Below are positions 1 to 8,743 of a DNA stretch of 55,491 nucleotides, piece after piece. Below the pieces are notes generated by a model. That model had not been told where the DNA came from, did no database searches, and saw nothing but the letters and a program-made list of their open reading frames with translations. The stretch's first letter is position 1; every line of letters starts with the position of its first letter. The stretch is taken from the NCBI GenBank assembly GCA_009691195.1, contig SHVA01000013.1:1-55491 (forward strand). The letters run 5' to 3'. Both the position numbers and the translations under genes were made by a program. The DNA is from Solirubrobacterales bacterium (GTDB lineage: Bacteria; Actinomycetota; Thermoleophilia; Solirubrobacterales; 70-9).

Positions 1-74
1 GGGCGATTAGCTCAGTTGGTTAGAGCGCGTCTCTGATAAGGACGAGGTCCCAGGTTCGAGTCCTGGATCGCCCA
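1..74 (+). tRNA. tRNA-Ile (GAT)
   Basis: The sequence folds as a complete cloverleaf. The 7-bp acceptor stem pairs GGGCGAT with ATCGCCC, the discriminator is A, and the T-loop is TTCGAGT. The anticodon loop CTGATAA carries anticodon GAT at 35-37. The 3' CCA is not encoded. tRNA-Ile(GAT) often lies inside rRNA operons, but no rRNA follows here. It sits at the window edge, so its upstream context is unknown. Confidence 0.96.
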
Positions 75-121
75 CCTCCTCCTCCCGCAACTCCGTCCCG
101 AGGGAGGACCGGGGGCCGCTG

Positions 122-128
122 TAATAAT
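122..128 (+). promoter_or_regulatory. Probable -10 box of the DUF151 gene
   Basis: TAATAAT is the only AT-rich block between the tRNA and the start codon at 159. Transcription would begin near 135, giving a short leader. No convincing -35 is seen, so this rests on the -10 alone. Confidence 0.5.
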
Positions 129-158
129 GGCCCGGTCCCTCCATCGCGGGAGCGCTTC

Positions 159-650
159 GTGCAGCGGATGAGCATCTATGGCGTCAGCTTCGACATGGTC
201 GGCAAGCAGCCGATCGTCCTGTTGAAGACCGTCGACGGCAACAAGTTCCTGCCGATCTGGATCGGGCATCCGGAGGCTGCCGCGATCCTGATGAAGCTCC
301 AGGGCGCGTCCACCCCGCGGCCGATGACCCACGATCTCTTCATCGAGGTGCTCGGGCAGATGGACGCCAAGGTCGAGCGGGTCGCGATCACCGAGCTCAA
401 GGAGAACACCTTCTACGCGCAGATCACCATCTCCGTCAACGGGGCCGAGGTCGAGATCGACTCCCGCCCCTCCGATGCGCTGGCGCTCGCCGTGCGGATC
501 TCGGCGCCGATCGTGGCAGCCGACGAGGTGATCGAGGAGTCCGCGATCGAGTTCGAGCAGGAGGTCGAGGACACCGAGGAGGTCGTCGAGAAGTTCAAGA
601 ACTTCCTCGACAACGTCTCGCCTGAGGACTTCGCCGCCGGCGAGTCCTGA
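159..650 (+). CDS. Bifunctional nuclease family protein (DUF151/BFN domain)
   Basis: The 163-residue product is one BFN/DUF151 domain of normal family length. The family signature is seen near the N-terminus (GVSFDMVGKQPIVLLK, then LPIWIGHPEA) and later as SRPSDALALAVR. The C-terminal 35 residues are strongly acidic. Plant and bacterial members have been reported to have RNase/DNase activity, but the cellular role in actinobacteria is unclear. I chose GTG at 159; an ATG at 168 would give MSIYGVS and is equally acceptable. The gene stands alone behind its own promoter. Confidence 0.92.
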   Translation: MQRMSIYGVSFDMVGKQPIVLLKTVDGNKFLPIWIGHPEAAAILMKLQGASTPRPMTHDLFIEVLGQMDAKVERVAITELKENTFYAQITISVNGAEVEIDSRPSDALALAVRISAPIVAADEVIEESAIEFEQEVEDTEEVVEKFKNFLDNVSPEDFAAGES

Positions 651-707
651 AGCGGCGATGTCCACCGGCGAGGGTGGGCGCCCCGGTAGCCTTCTCCGCC
701 TCCCTCG

Positions 708-1163
708 ATGGATGCCTTCTCCGCCATATGCCAGGGACTCGGCTTCGCCATTGCCCTCGGGCTGGTGATCGGGACCGTGATGCCGCCCGTGATGCCGGGG
801 TGGGGCGCCGCCGTGGGCGCAATCCCGCTCGGTGTGATCGCCTGCGCCGCCGCACTCAGCGGCGCCGACGAGGCGATCTGGCCGGCGCTGCCGGTGGGAG
901 CCCTCGGCGCCGGGCTGGCGGCCGTCGCCGGCAAGGACGTGACGACCGGTGCCGTCCGGCGCCAGGGTGGGAGCCCAGGCGCAGCAGAGGGAGGCACCAG
1001 CGCGGTCAGCGCCCTCGTGATCCTGGTGGCTTTGGCCGTCGCCCTCGTCTGCGCGGTGTTCCCGCCGCTCGCCCTCCCGCCCCTCGGCGCGCTGCTGTGG
1101 CTGGTGCTACAGCGCAGGCGCCGGGCGGGGCGCAAGTACGAGGGCCTTCGGGTCCTCAGGTAG
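708..1163 (+). CDS. Small integral membrane protein, function unknown
   Basis: The 151-residue protein has about four hydrophobic stretches, three in residues 8-75 and one at about 100-132. It ends in a basic tail with RRRRAGRK and KYEGLRVLR. It is rich in Ala, Gly and Pro and shows no catalytic motif. A TAGCCT hexamer lies at 687-692. It is only 4 nt from the phosphodiesterase gene, so the two are probably co-transcribed. I do not recognise a function; the tail is reminiscent of DUF4126-type membrane proteins, but that is a weak impression. Confidence 0.75.
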   Translation: MDAFSAICQGLGFAIALGLVIGTVMPPVMPGWGAAVGAIPLGVIACAAALSGADEAIWPALPVGALGAGLAAVAGKDVTTGAVRRQGGSPGAAEGGTSAVSALVILVALAVALVCAVFPPLALPPLGALLWLVLQRRRRAGRKYEGLRVLR

Positions 1164-1167
1164 CCCG

Positions 1168-2727
1168 GTGCCCGAGAAGCTCGTCCTCGTCGTCGTAGAC
1201 GCGCTGCATCCCGCGATGCTTCAGCGGGCGATCGACGACGGCTCGGCGCCCACCTTCGCCGCCCTGGCGGAGCGGGGAAAGCTGGTGCGCGACTGCGTCT
1301 CGAGCTTCCCCTCGGTGACGCCCGTCGCCTGTTCGGAGATGCTTACCGGAGTCGGCCCCGGTGATCACTGGGTGATGGGGATGAACTGGTACCACCGCCT
1401 CGAGAGCCGCTACATCGAGTACGGCTCGTCCTTCGAGGCCACCCGCGTCTTCGGCCTCTTCCGGGCGATGTACGACCTCGTCTACAACATGAACCTCGGC
1501 CATCTCAGCTGGGAGCAGCGAACGGTTTTCGAGAGCCTCGGCGACGCGGGGGTGCGAACCGCGTGTACGCCCTTCCTGATCTTCCGCGGCCGCAGTCGGC
1601 ACGAGGTCAGCCTCGAGGGCCTGACCAAGCGCGCCCTCGGCGCGGTCAACTTCCGCCACGCCGTCTGGGCCCCGGACGAGTTCTTCTACGGCGACGTCTA
1701 CGCCAGCCGGGAGACGGAGTGCGTCGGGAACTTCGGGCGGCCCGGCACCCGAGACGACTACGCGGCCTGCGTCAGCGAGGAGTTGGTGCGCGACGGGGCC
1801 TACGACTTCCTTCTCTTCGCGCTGCCCGACAACGACTTCTACTCCCACCGCCACGGACCCGACTCCTCCGATCGATCGATCGCGCGGGCGGACGAGGCGT
1901 TCGCCCGCATCGTCGAGGCCGGCGGTGGCTTCGACGCCTTCCTGCGCGAGAACGCCGTGATCGTGACCGGCGACCACGCCCAGACGGAGATCAGCGACGG
2001 GCTACCGCTGGTCGAGTCGCTCTCCGAGGACTGGCGGGTGCTTCAGCCCAACGAGGACCAGCCCGAGAACGCGGAGATCGCCGTCAGCCCGACATCGAGG
2101 GCCGGCGCGGTCTACATGCTCGAGGACCCCCGCCGCCGCCCCGTCACCCAGGAGCGCCTCCGCGCCCACCTGCGCGAGATGGACGGAGTCGACCTCGTCG
2201 CCTGGCTCTCGGATGCCGATGGGATGCCCGTGACCCGGGAGGGCGTCGGTCTTGGCGACGCCGATGCGGTCGAGGCCGTGGTGGAGCGCGACGGCCGGGA
2301 GCTTCGCTTCAGGCCCGGGGGCCTGGTCCGCGATCGCCGAGGCGCCCGTTGGAAGCTTCGCGGCGATGCCGAGGCCCTCGACGCGGACGTGAGCCGGGGC
2401 CGCTTCGACGCCGAGCGCTATCCGGACGCCCTGGCGCGGCTGTGGTCGGCGCTCGTCTCGCCCCACGCAGGCGACCTGCTGATCTCAGCCGCCGATGGAT
2501 ACGAGTGCGTGGACTGGGGCGGCGTGACCCACATCGGCGGCGGCAGCCACGGTTCGCTCGCCCGGGATGACTCGCTGACGCCGCTGCTGTTCGTCGGCTG
2601 TGGTCCCGAGGAACCGGCGTCGCATCCCCAGTGGGCGCTGCGAGACCTCTCCTCGGTGATCCTCGAGCACTTCGGGCTGTTCAGCGACGGGGGCCGGCGG
2701 GAGCAGGCGGCCGGGGTGGCGACGTGA
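1168..2727 (+). CDS. Alkaline phosphatase superfamily phosphodiesterase/nucleotide pyrophosphatase
   Basis: The 519-residue soluble protein belongs to the type I phosphodiesterase/nucleotide pyrophosphatase branch of the alkaline phosphatase superfamily. It begins directly with a beta-strand and VVVDALHP, where the Asp would be the first metal ligand. The nucleophile region is FPSVTPVACSEML. Further metal-site motifs are PDNDFYSHRHGP, TGDHAQTE and, near the C-terminus, GGGSHGSL. No signal peptide is visible, so a cytoplasmic location is inferred. The substrate is unknown. It overlaps the following GtrA gene by 4 nt, and the two sit with a GT-C membrane protein, suggesting a part in lipid-linked glycan or phospholipid turnover. 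Confidence 0.88.
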   Translation: MPEKLVLVVVDALHPAMLQRAIDDGSAPTFAALAERGKLVRDCVSSFPSVTPVACSEMLTGVGPGDHWVMGMNWYHRLESRYIEYGSSFEATRVFGLFRAMYDLVYNMNLGHLSWEQRTVFESLGDAGVRTACTPFLIFRGRSRHEVSLEGLTKRALGAVNFRHAVWAPDEFFYGDVYASRETECVGNFGRPGTRDDYAACVSEELVRDGAYDFLLFALPDNDFYSHRHGPDSSDRSIARADEAFARIVEAGGGFDAFLRENAVIVTGDHAQTEISDGLPLVESLSEDWRVLQPNEDQPENAEIAVSPTSRAGAVYMLEDPRRRPVTQERLRAHLREMDGVDLVAWLSDADGMPVTREGVGLGDADAVEAVVERDGRELRFRPGGLVRDRRGARWKLRGDAEALDADVSRGRFDAERYPDALARLWSALVSPHAGDLLISAADGYECVDWGGVTHIGGGSHGSLARDDSLTPLLFVGCGPEEPASHPQWALRDLSSVILEHFGLFSDGGRREQAAGVAT

Positions 2728-3149
2728 GCCCGGTCGAGACCGCGAAGCGGATCGGGCGCGGCGCGAAGCGATCGGAGAACTGGCAGCAGCTGATCAAGTT
2801 CGGGGTGGTGGGCGGCTCGGGCTACGTCGTCAACCTGATCGTGTTCGCGGCGCTGGCCAAGGGCTTTGACCTCCACCACATCCCGGCCGCCATCCTGGCG
2901 TTCTGCGTCGCCGTCACCAACAACTTCCTCTGGAACCGGCACTGGACCTTCGACGCTCGCGACGGCCACGCCGGCTTTCAGGCCGCGCGCTTCTTCACCG
3001 TCAGCGCGCTGGCCCTGGTGATCAACCTGGTCGTCCTCGAGCTGCTGATCAGCTCCGCCGGGATGGCCGAGATCCCCGCCCAGGCGCTCGCCGTGGCGAT
3101 AGCGATGCCCTTCAACTTCGTCGGCAACAAGCTTTGGACCTTCGCCTGA
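2724..3149 (+). CDS. GtrA family membrane protein
   Basis: The 141-residue protein has four predicted transmembrane segments and the GtrA family pattern. QLIKFGVVGGSGYVVN opens helix 1, NNFLWNRHWTF closes helix 2, and a second copy, FNFVGNKLWTF, ends the protein. GtrA proteins are thought to help flip polyprenyl-phosphate sugars across the membrane. The GTG start overlaps the upstream stop (GTGA), so translation is coupled. The last 16 nt also overlap the next gene, which is a GT-C-like protein, a natural partner for a flippase. Confidence 0.9.
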   Translation: MSPVETAKRIGRGAKRSENWQQLIKFGVVGGSGYVVNLIVFAALAKGFDLHHIPAAILAFCVAVTNNFLWNRHWTFDARDGHAGFQAARFFTVSALALVINLVVLELLISSAGMAEIPAQALAVAIAMPFNFVGNKLWTFA

Positions 3150-4792
3150 GCGCCCGAGCGCTCGCCTTGATCCCAGCCGCCGCGCTGGTCGCCAGCCTGG
3201 CGATCGCGGCGCCGGCTTTCGCGCAGGAGAGCGAGCCCGCCGTACCCGAGAAGGCGGCGACCGCGGTCGCCGAGCGCCAACCGGAGGTGCACGAGGCCAG
3301 GCGCGAGCACCATGGCCTCGAGCCCTCGGCGACCGTCAATGACCAGGGGAACTGGGAGATCGGCTTCTACGCCGATGACGAGGAGCCCGTGCTGGTCATC
3401 GTCGGTGGCAGCTCCGGCGACGTGCTCGAGACCTGGACCGGCTACCAGGTCGCCTGGAAGATGGCTCGCGGGTATCCCGGCGCCTTCGGCCACCGGCTCA
3501 ACGCCCCCTACGTCTGGATCCCCCTCTGCCTGATGTTCGTAGCCGGCCTCTTCGACTGGCGGAGGCCGCGGCGGATCGCCCACCTCGACCTGCTGGTGAT
3601 CGTCGGCGGCTTCGGGATCTCGCACTTCTTCTTCAACCGCGCCGACATCGGCGTCTCGGTGCCCCTCGCCTACCCCGCTCTTCTCTACCTGATGGCGCGC
3701 ATGCTCTGGATCGGCTTTCGCGGGGGAGGTGAGGGGAGTCGCCTGAGGCCGAGCCTTCCCGTCACCTGGCTGATCGTCGCGGCGCTCTTCCTGGTCGGCT
3801 TCCGCCTCGGGCTGGACGTCGCCGACTCGAACGTGATCGACGTCGGCTACTCGGGGGTGATCGGCGCCGACAAGGTGATGGACGGTGAGCCGATCTACGG
3901 GGACTTCCCCGAGGACGATCATGCCGGCGACACCTACGGCCCGGTCGCCTACTACTCCTACATCCCCTTCGAGCAGCTGCTGCCCTGGAGCGGCAGCTGG
4001 GGTGACCTTCCCGCCGCCCACGCCGCCGCGATCTTCTTCGACCTGGCCACCATGGCGGGCCTCTTCGTCTTCGGCCGCCGCTTCCGCCCCGGCTCCGAGG
4101 GCACCGGCCTGGGAGCCGCCCTCATCTTCGCCTGGGCCGCCTGCCCCTACACCGCCTTCGCCCTCGAATCCAACACCAACGACCCCCTCGTCTCCGCCCT
4201 CCTGATAGGAGTCCTCCTACTTCTCTCATCCCCACCCGGGAGAGGAGCCCTCCTTGCCGCGGCCAGCCTCACGAAGTTCGCCCCCATCGTCCTCGCACCC
4301 CTCTTCGCGACGTACGTGGACAAGCCGTATGGCTCGCGATCCTTACGAGTCTGGCTAAATGACCATTGGAAGGCGGTCGCCCTGTTCACCGCGGCGTTGA
4401 TCGCGACCCTGGCGATCGGGATGGCCCAGACGATCGTGGATCCGGGTCTGGCAACGTTCTGGGACCACACCATCAGCTTCCAGGTGGACCGCGACTCCCC
4501 CTTCAGCATCTGGGGCCAGGATCACTCGCTCGAATGGCTTCAGACCGCGATCAAGGTCGCGGTCGGGGCGCTGGCGCTGCTGGCGGCGTTCCTGCCGCGA
4601 CGCCGCGACGCCGTCACCGTGGCCGCGCTCGGGGCGGCGCTGCTGATCGGCGTCGAGCTGACCGTGCAGCACTGGTTCTACCTCTACATCCCCTGGTTCC
4701 TGCCCTTCCTGTTCGTGGCGCTGCTGGCGCGGGGCGCCTCGGCCACGGCTGCGTCTAGCTCGTCGGGGCCGGCTCCAGAACCTGGTCGATAG
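3134..4792 (+). CDS. Polytopic membrane protein, GT-C/GT87-like glycosyltransferase
   Basis: The 552-residue protein starts with a signal-like hydrophobic segment ending AAPAFAQ. A roughly 90-residue extracytoplasmic region follows, and then about ten membrane helices. The loop with GEPIYGDFPEDD and TYGPVAYY is typical of polyprenol-dependent GT-C enzymes of the DUF2029/GT87 type, as is the late LTKFAPIVLAPLF segment. The start is TTG at 3134, inside the 3' end of gtrA. The sugar and acceptor are unknown. The 3' end overlaps the convergent ymdB gene by 38 nt. Between about 4080 and 4370 the coding strand becomes C-rich and G-poor, unlike the rest of the gene. Confidence 0.8.
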   Translation: MDLRLSARALALIPAAALVASLAIAAPAFAQESEPAVPEKAATAVAERQPEVHEARREHHGLEPSATVNDQGNWEIGFYADDEEPVLVIVGGSSGDVLETWTGYQVAWKMARGYPGAFGHRLNAPYVWIPLCLMFVAGLFDWRRPRRIAHLDLLVIVGGFGISHFFFNRADIGVSVPLAYPALLYLMARMLWIGFRGGGEGSRLRPSLPVTWLIVAALFLVGFRLGLDVADSNVIDVGYSGVIGADKVMDGEPIYGDFPEDDHAGDTYGPVAYYSYIPFEQLLPWSGSWGDLPAAHAAAIFFDLATMAGLFVFGRRFRPGSEGTGLGAALIFAWAACPYTAFALESNTNDPLVSALLIGVLLLLSSPPGRGALLAAASLTKFAPIVLAPLFATYVDKPYGSRSLRVWLNDHWKAVALFTAALIATLAIGMAQTIVDPGLATFWDHTISFQVDRDSPFSIWGQDHSLEWLQTAIKVAVGALALLAAFLPRRRDAVTVAALGAALLIGVELTVQHWFYLYIPWFLPFLFVALLARGASATAASSSSGPAPEPGR

Positions 4793-5537
4793 ACGTCGCC
4801 AGCCCGTTGTCGCGGACGTCGACGGCGGCGCCCATCACCCAGATGTTCTCGGTGGCGGTGTCGAAGCGGACCGGCATCTGGGTCCGGAACCGCTCCAGGG
4901 CCTGCTCGCGCTTGACCCCGATCACGCCGTCGCGCGAGCCGGTCATGCCGACGTCGCTCATGTGGGCGGTGCCGCCGGGCAACACGCGCGCATCGGCGGT
5001 CGGGACGTGGGTGTGGGTGCCGAGCACCGCGGCGACCCGCCCGTCCAGATGCCAGCCCATCGCCACCTTCTCGCTGGTCAGCTCCGCGTGGAAGTCGACG
5101 ATGACGGCGTCGGCGTTCCCGCCGATCTCCTCGAGCGCCTCGTCCACAGCCGGGAAGGGGTTGCGCTCGACCAGCAGCTCGAGCCCGCCGCTGAGGCTGA
5201 GCACGGCGACCTTCATCCCGGCCGCGTCGATGATCGTCCAACCGTGCCCGGGGTTGCCGGGTGGGAAGTTGAGGGGGCGTACCACCCTGCTCTCGGACTC
5301 CAGGAACGCGTAGGAGTCGCGGTGGCGGTAGCTGTGGTTTCCGAGCGTGATCACGTCGGCGCCGGCGTCGAAGATCTCGGCGGCCGCCTTGCCGTTGATC
5401 CCGATGCCCCCGGCGGAGTTCTCGCCGTTGACGATCACGAGGTCGGGGACGTGCTTCTCACGCAGGGAGGGCATCGTCGCGGCGAGGCCCTTCCGCCCTG
5501 GCTCGCCGACGACGTCACCGATGAAGAGGAAGCGCAT
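4755..5537 (-). CDS. ymdB: YmdB-like metallophosphoesterase (TIGR00282 family)
   Basis: The 260-residue protein has the full calcineurin-like metal site: FIGDVVGEPGR at residues 4-14, NGENSAGG at about 37-44, TLGNHSYR at about 63-70, and GTHTHVPTADARVLP in the C-terminal half. Family members are cytoplasmic phosphodiesterases; Bacillus YmdB hydrolyses 2',3'-cAMP and influences biofilm formation. The 3' end overlaps the convergent GT-C gene. The ATG has no Shine-Dalgarno sequence but is preceded by TACGCT with a 9-nt gap. The length is standard. Confidence 0.93.
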   Translation of the reverse strand: MRFLFIGDVVGEPGRKGLAATMPSLREKHVPDLVIVNGENSAGGIGINGKAAAEIFDAGADVITLGNHSYRHRDSYAFLESESRVVRPLNFPPGNPGHGWTIIDAAGMKVAVLSLSGGLELLVERNPFPAVDEALEEIGGNADAVIVDFHAELTSEKVAMGWHLDGRVAAVLGTHTHVPTADARVLPGGTAHMSDVGMTGSRDGVIGVKREQALERFRTQMPVRFDTATENIWVMGAAVDVRDNGLATSIDQVLEPAPTS

Positions 5538-5546
5538 CCGCTGCCC

Positions 5547-5574
5547 AGCGTACCGGCGGCGCGCTCGCTAGCTT
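5547..5574. promoter_or_regulatory. Back-to-back -10 boxes for ymdB and the ABC genes
   Basis: On the minus strand TACGCT (5552-5547) ends 9 nt before the ymdB ATG. On the plus strand TAGCTT (5569-5574) ends 7 nt before the ABC ATG at 5582. Neither gene has a Shine-Dalgarno sequence. Both mRNAs are therefore probably leaderless or nearly so, from a 44-nt divergent intergenic region. Confidence 0.55.
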
Positions 5575-5581
5575 TCCGGCG

Positions 5582-6355
5582 ATGGCAGAGAAGCCCGCCA
5601 AGAAGGCCCGGCGGGCCCCCGCTGCGCGCCCCCCCCGCAAGCCTGTGCTCGAGGTCGCGGGCCTGACCAAGCGCTACGGCTCACGCGCCGCGCTCAGCGA
5701 CGTCGGCTTCGAGGCCCGCAAGGGAGAGCTGATCGCCGTGATCGGCCCCAACGGCGCGGGCAAGACCACGCTGCTCTCGATCCTCGCCGGGATCGTCCGG
5801 CCCGACGAGGGCGAGGTCACCTCCCCGGCCGGATCGATCGGCTGGGTCCCGCAGCAGGCCGCGCTCTACCGGCGGCTCACGGTCGCCGAGAACCTGCGCC
5901 TGTTCGCGCACCTCGAGAAGGTCGACGACGTCCAGGGCTCCGTCGATGAGATGCTCGGCGAGGCGGACCTCGCCGAGCGGCGCGACGACCAGGTCTCACT
6001 CCTCTCCGGCGGCAACCAGCAGCGGGTCAACATCGCGATCGGGCTGCTCCGGCAGCCATCGGTGCTGCTGCTCGATGAGCCGAGCACGGGCCTCGATCCC
6101 CGCCAGCGCGCGCGCCTGTGGGAGTTCGTCTCCGGGCTCGCCGGCGGCGGGACCACGGTGATCTTCTCGACCCACAACGTCCAGGAGGCCGAGCGCTACA
6201 GCGACCGCCTGCTCGTGCTCGCCGACGGCGAGGCGCTGTTCGACGGCACCCAGACCGAGCTCCACCGCACCGTCGACAAGGAGTCGGGCCGGGGCCGCGC
6301 CAAGCGTGACTTCGAGACGGCCTTCGTCGACTTCCTCGCCCACAGGGGGCACTGA
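5582..6355 (+). CDS. ABC transporter ATP-binding protein
   Basis: The 257-residue protein is a complete nucleotide-binding domain behind a basic 20-residue N-terminus. Walker A is GPNGAGKTT (55-63), the signature LSGGNQQR (141-148), Walker B VLLLDEP (161-167), and the switch His lies in STHNVQEAE. It is the DrrA/CcmA-like class that pairs with ABC-2 permeases. The permease gene begins 3 nt downstream, so the pair is an operon. An export role is inferred; the substrate is unknown. Confidence 0.95.
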   Translation: MAEKPAKKARRAPAARPPRKPVLEVAGLTKRYGSRAALSDVGFEARKGELIAVIGPNGAGKTTLLSILAGIVRPDEGEVTSPAGSIGWVPQQAALYRRLTVAENLRLFAHLEKVDDVQGSVDEMLGEADLAERRDDQVSLLSGGNQQRVNIAIGLLRQPSVLLLDEPSTGLDPRQRARLWEFVSGLAGGGTTVIFSTHNVQEAERYSDRLLVLADGEALFDGTQTELHRTVDKESGRGRAKRDFETAFVDFLAHRGH

Positions 6356-6358
6356 GCG

Positions 6359-7702
6359 GTGCGCTGGCTGCTGCTCAAGGACCTGCAGATCCTCCGGCGC
6401 TCGCCGCTGCTGACGGCGCTGCTCGTGATCTACCCGATCGTGGTCGCGCTGCTGATCGGCTTCGCGCTCTCTCGCGGTCCCGAGAAGCCGCGGGTCGCCT
6501 TCCTCAACGAGGTGCCGCAGGACACTCCGTTGAGCATCGGGGGCGAGGACTTCGATCTCACCGGCGCTCGCAGCTCGCTCTGCGACAGGATCGAGTGCGT
6601 GCGGGTCCACAGCCGGGCGGAGGCGCGGGAGGAGGTGGAGAGCGGCGAGGTGCTCGGGGCGCTGATCCTCCCCGAGGACCTGGTCGACAAGCTCGAGGGC
6701 GTCGCCTCCGGCGTCGGAGAGCCGCCGACGGTGGAGGTGCTCGTCAACGAGGAGGACCCGTTGAAGGCCCAGCTCGTTGACGACCGGATCAGCTCGCTCC
6801 TGACCGAGGCGAACCTGCGCCTCTCGCGGGCGGTGTCGAACGTCACCCTGAGCTACCTCGACCTGCTCGTCAGCGGCGGCGACTTCGACTTCCTCGGGCA
6901 GAGCTTCAACGTGCTCGGCCTCCAAAACACCGAGCGGATCCTTCGCTCCGCGCGCAGCGACCTGCCGAAGGGAAGCTTCGAGCGCGAGGCGGTGGACCAG
7001 GTGATCCAGTTCGCCGAGCTTGCCCGCGAGAACCTCGGCTTCGCGGACTCGCTGCTGTCCTCGGTCTCGCAGCCGATCCAGGTCGACAAGGAGGTCGTCA
7101 ACGGAGGATCCCCGGACCTCGACGCATTCACGATCTCCGTCGCGGCGACGGTGACGCTGATGTTCGTCACCGTGCTGCTGGTCGCCGGCTCGCTGGCCCT
7201 CGAGCGCGAGGAGAACGCCTTCGCCCGCCTCACCCGTGGGCTGATCAGTCCCACCGGCCTGCTCGTCGAGAAGCTGCTCCTCGGCGTCGCCTGCTCGCTG
7301 CTGGTGACCCTGCTGCTGCTCGGGGGGCTGAGCTTCCTCGTCCACATCAACTGGGGGCGGACGCCGCAGATCCTGGTGGCGATACTCGCCGGCGGCGCGG
7401 CCTTTGCAGCTCTTGGCGCCGCGCTCGGCGGCGCGGCGCGCGAGGTGCGCGCGAGCTCGCTGCTCGCCTTCATGATCTCGCTTCCGATCGCCTTCATCTC
7501 CCTGGTCCCGTCGGGCACGGTCGGCCCGGCGCTCTTTAGCGTGATCGAGGTGATCCGCGCCCTCTTCCCCTTCGCCCCAGGCCGCGACGCGATGGAATCC
7601 GCGCTGTCGAGCGGAGACCTGCTGGTCCCGTTGCTGCATCTGGCGGCCCTGACGGTCGCCTACCTGGCCCTGTCACGCCTGGCGCTGCGGCGATTCGCCT
7701 GA
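6359..7702 (+). CDS. ABC-2 type transporter permease
   Basis: The 447-residue protein has the ABC-2 layout. One N-terminal helix (about residues 18-38) is followed by a large extracytoplasmic domain of roughly 220 residues, then five or six helices from about residue 258 on. The segment LEREENAFARLTRGLISPTGLLVEK after the first C-terminal helix is typical of this family. GTG at 6359 follows the ATPase stop directly. The large external loop resembles YhgE/DrrB-like exporters; the cargo cannot be read from the sequence. Confidence 0.9.
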   Translation: MRWLLLKDLQILRRSPLLTALLVIYPIVVALLIGFALSRGPEKPRVAFLNEVPQDTPLSIGGEDFDLTGARSSLCDRIECVRVHSRAEAREEVESGEVLGALILPEDLVDKLEGVASGVGEPPTVEVLVNEEDPLKAQLVDDRISSLLTEANLRLSRAVSNVTLSYLDLLVSGGDFDFLGQSFNVLGLQNTERILRSARSDLPKGSFEREAVDQVIQFAELARENLGFADSLLSSVSQPIQVDKEVVNGGSPDLDAFTISVAATVTLMFVTVLLVAGSLALEREENAFARLTRGLISPTGLLVEKLLLGVACSLLVTLLLLGGLSFLVHINWGRTPQILVAILAGGAAFAALGAALGGAAREVRASSLLAFMISLPIAFISLVPSGTVGPALFSVIEVIRALFPFAPGRDAMESALSSGDLLVPLLHLAALTVAYLALSRLALRRFA

Positions 7703-7722
7703 GCCCCGCTCTCCGTCGCCCG

Positions 7723-7728
7723 TAGAAT
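7723..7728 (+). promoter_or_regulatory. -10 box of hemB (leaderless-type)
   Basis: TAGAAT ends 7 nt before the hemB GTG, and there is no Shine-Dalgarno sequence. Initiation at or next to the start codon is expected. This would be the main promoter of the respiratory gene cluster. Confidence 0.6.
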
Positions 7729-7735
7729 CGAACAC

Positions 7736-8743
7736 GTGACCTTTCCAGCTACGCGACTCCGTCGCCTGCGGCGCACCAAGCCCCTGCGTGAGCTCGTCCG
7801 CGAGACCGAGCTGGCGCCGTCGCATCTGGTCCAGCCACTGTTCGTCACCGCAGGCGAATCCGTGCGCGAGCCGGTGGAATCGATGCCCGGGGTCGAGCGC
7901 TTCTCGATCTCCGAGCTGGTCGGCGAGGTCACCGAGGTGGCGGCCTCCGGCGTCCGCGCTGTGCTCCTCTTCGGCATCCCCGCCAGCAAGGACGAGACGG
8001 GAAGCGAGGCCTACGACGACGAAGGAGTCGTGCAGATGGCCGTCCGCGCCCTCAAGGAGGCGCATCCCGAGGTCGTCGTGATCACGGACGTCTGCCTCTG
8101 TGAGTACACGTCCCATGGCCATTGCGGCGTGGTTCGACCGGCCGCGGGGCACCGTGGCGTCGAGGTGGACAACGACCTCACTCTCGAGCTGCTCGCGAAG
8201 ACCGCGATCTCCCACGCCAACGCCGGCGCGGACGCCGTCGCCCCCTCCGACATGATGGACGGCCGGATCGGCATGATCCGCCACCAGCTCGACGAGGAGG
8301 GCTTCTCGTCGACCCCGATCGTGGCCTACAGCGCCAAGTACGCCTCCGCCTTCTACGGGCCCTTCCGCGAGGCGGCCGATTCGACGCCCGAGTCGGGCGA
8401 CCGCCGCGGCTACCAGATGGACCCGGCCAACGCCGAGGAGGCGGTCCGCGAGGCCAGGCTCGACCTGGAGGAGGGAGCGGACGTGGTCATGGTCAAGCCC
8501 GCGCTTCCCTACCTCGATGTCGTGCGCCGGGTCAAGGACGCCACCGGAGCGCCGGTGGCCGCCTACCACGTCTCGGGCGAGTACTCGATGCTTAAGGCCG
8601 CCGCGGCCAACGGCTGGATCGACGAGCGGGCGGCGGTGATGGAGTCGCTGACCGCGATCCGGCGCGCGGGCGCCGACATGGTGATCACCTACTACGCAAA
8701 GGACGCAGCAGGCTGGCTCCGCGAGGAGGCGATATCCCGGTGA
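7736..8743 (+). CDS. hemB: Porphobilinogen synthase (delta-aminolevulinic acid dehydratase)
   Basis: The enzyme condenses two 5-aminolevulinate molecules to porphobilinogen, the second common step of tetrapyrrole synthesis. The 335-residue protein has normal length. The metal-site cysteines are C120, C122 and C130 (DVCLCEY, HGHCG), pointing to the zinc-dependent class. The two active-site lysines are K201 in YSAKYASAFYGPF and K254 in VMVKPALPYLD. It overlaps the next gene by 4 nt and leads a cluster with hemL, in line with its role. Confidence 0.97.
   Translation: MTFPATRLRRLRRTKPLRELVRETELAPSHLVQPLFVTAGESVREPVESMPGVERFSISELVGEVTEVAASGVRAVLLFGIPASKDETGSEAYDDEGVVQMAVRALKEAHPEVVVITDVCLCEYTSHGHCGVVRPAAGHRGVEVDNDLTLELLAKTAISHANAGADAVAPSDMMDGRIGMIRHQLDEEGFSSTPIVAYSAKYASAFYGPFREAADSTPESGDRRGYQMDPANAEEAVREARLDLEEGADVVMVKPALPYLDVVRRVKDATGAPVAAYHVSGEYSMLKAAAANGWIDERAAVMESLTAIRRAGADMVITYYAKDAAGWLREEAISR

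Noticed and set aside
1-160. An rRNA operon following tRNA-Ile
   Set aside because: No 23S, 5S or tRNA-Ala sequence follows; a protein gene starts at 159.
5996-7639. 547-residue open frame on the minus strand
   Set aside because: It lies antisense to the ABC operon, consists of low-complexity Arg/Glu/Gln/His sequence and has no motif; it is a by-product of high GC.
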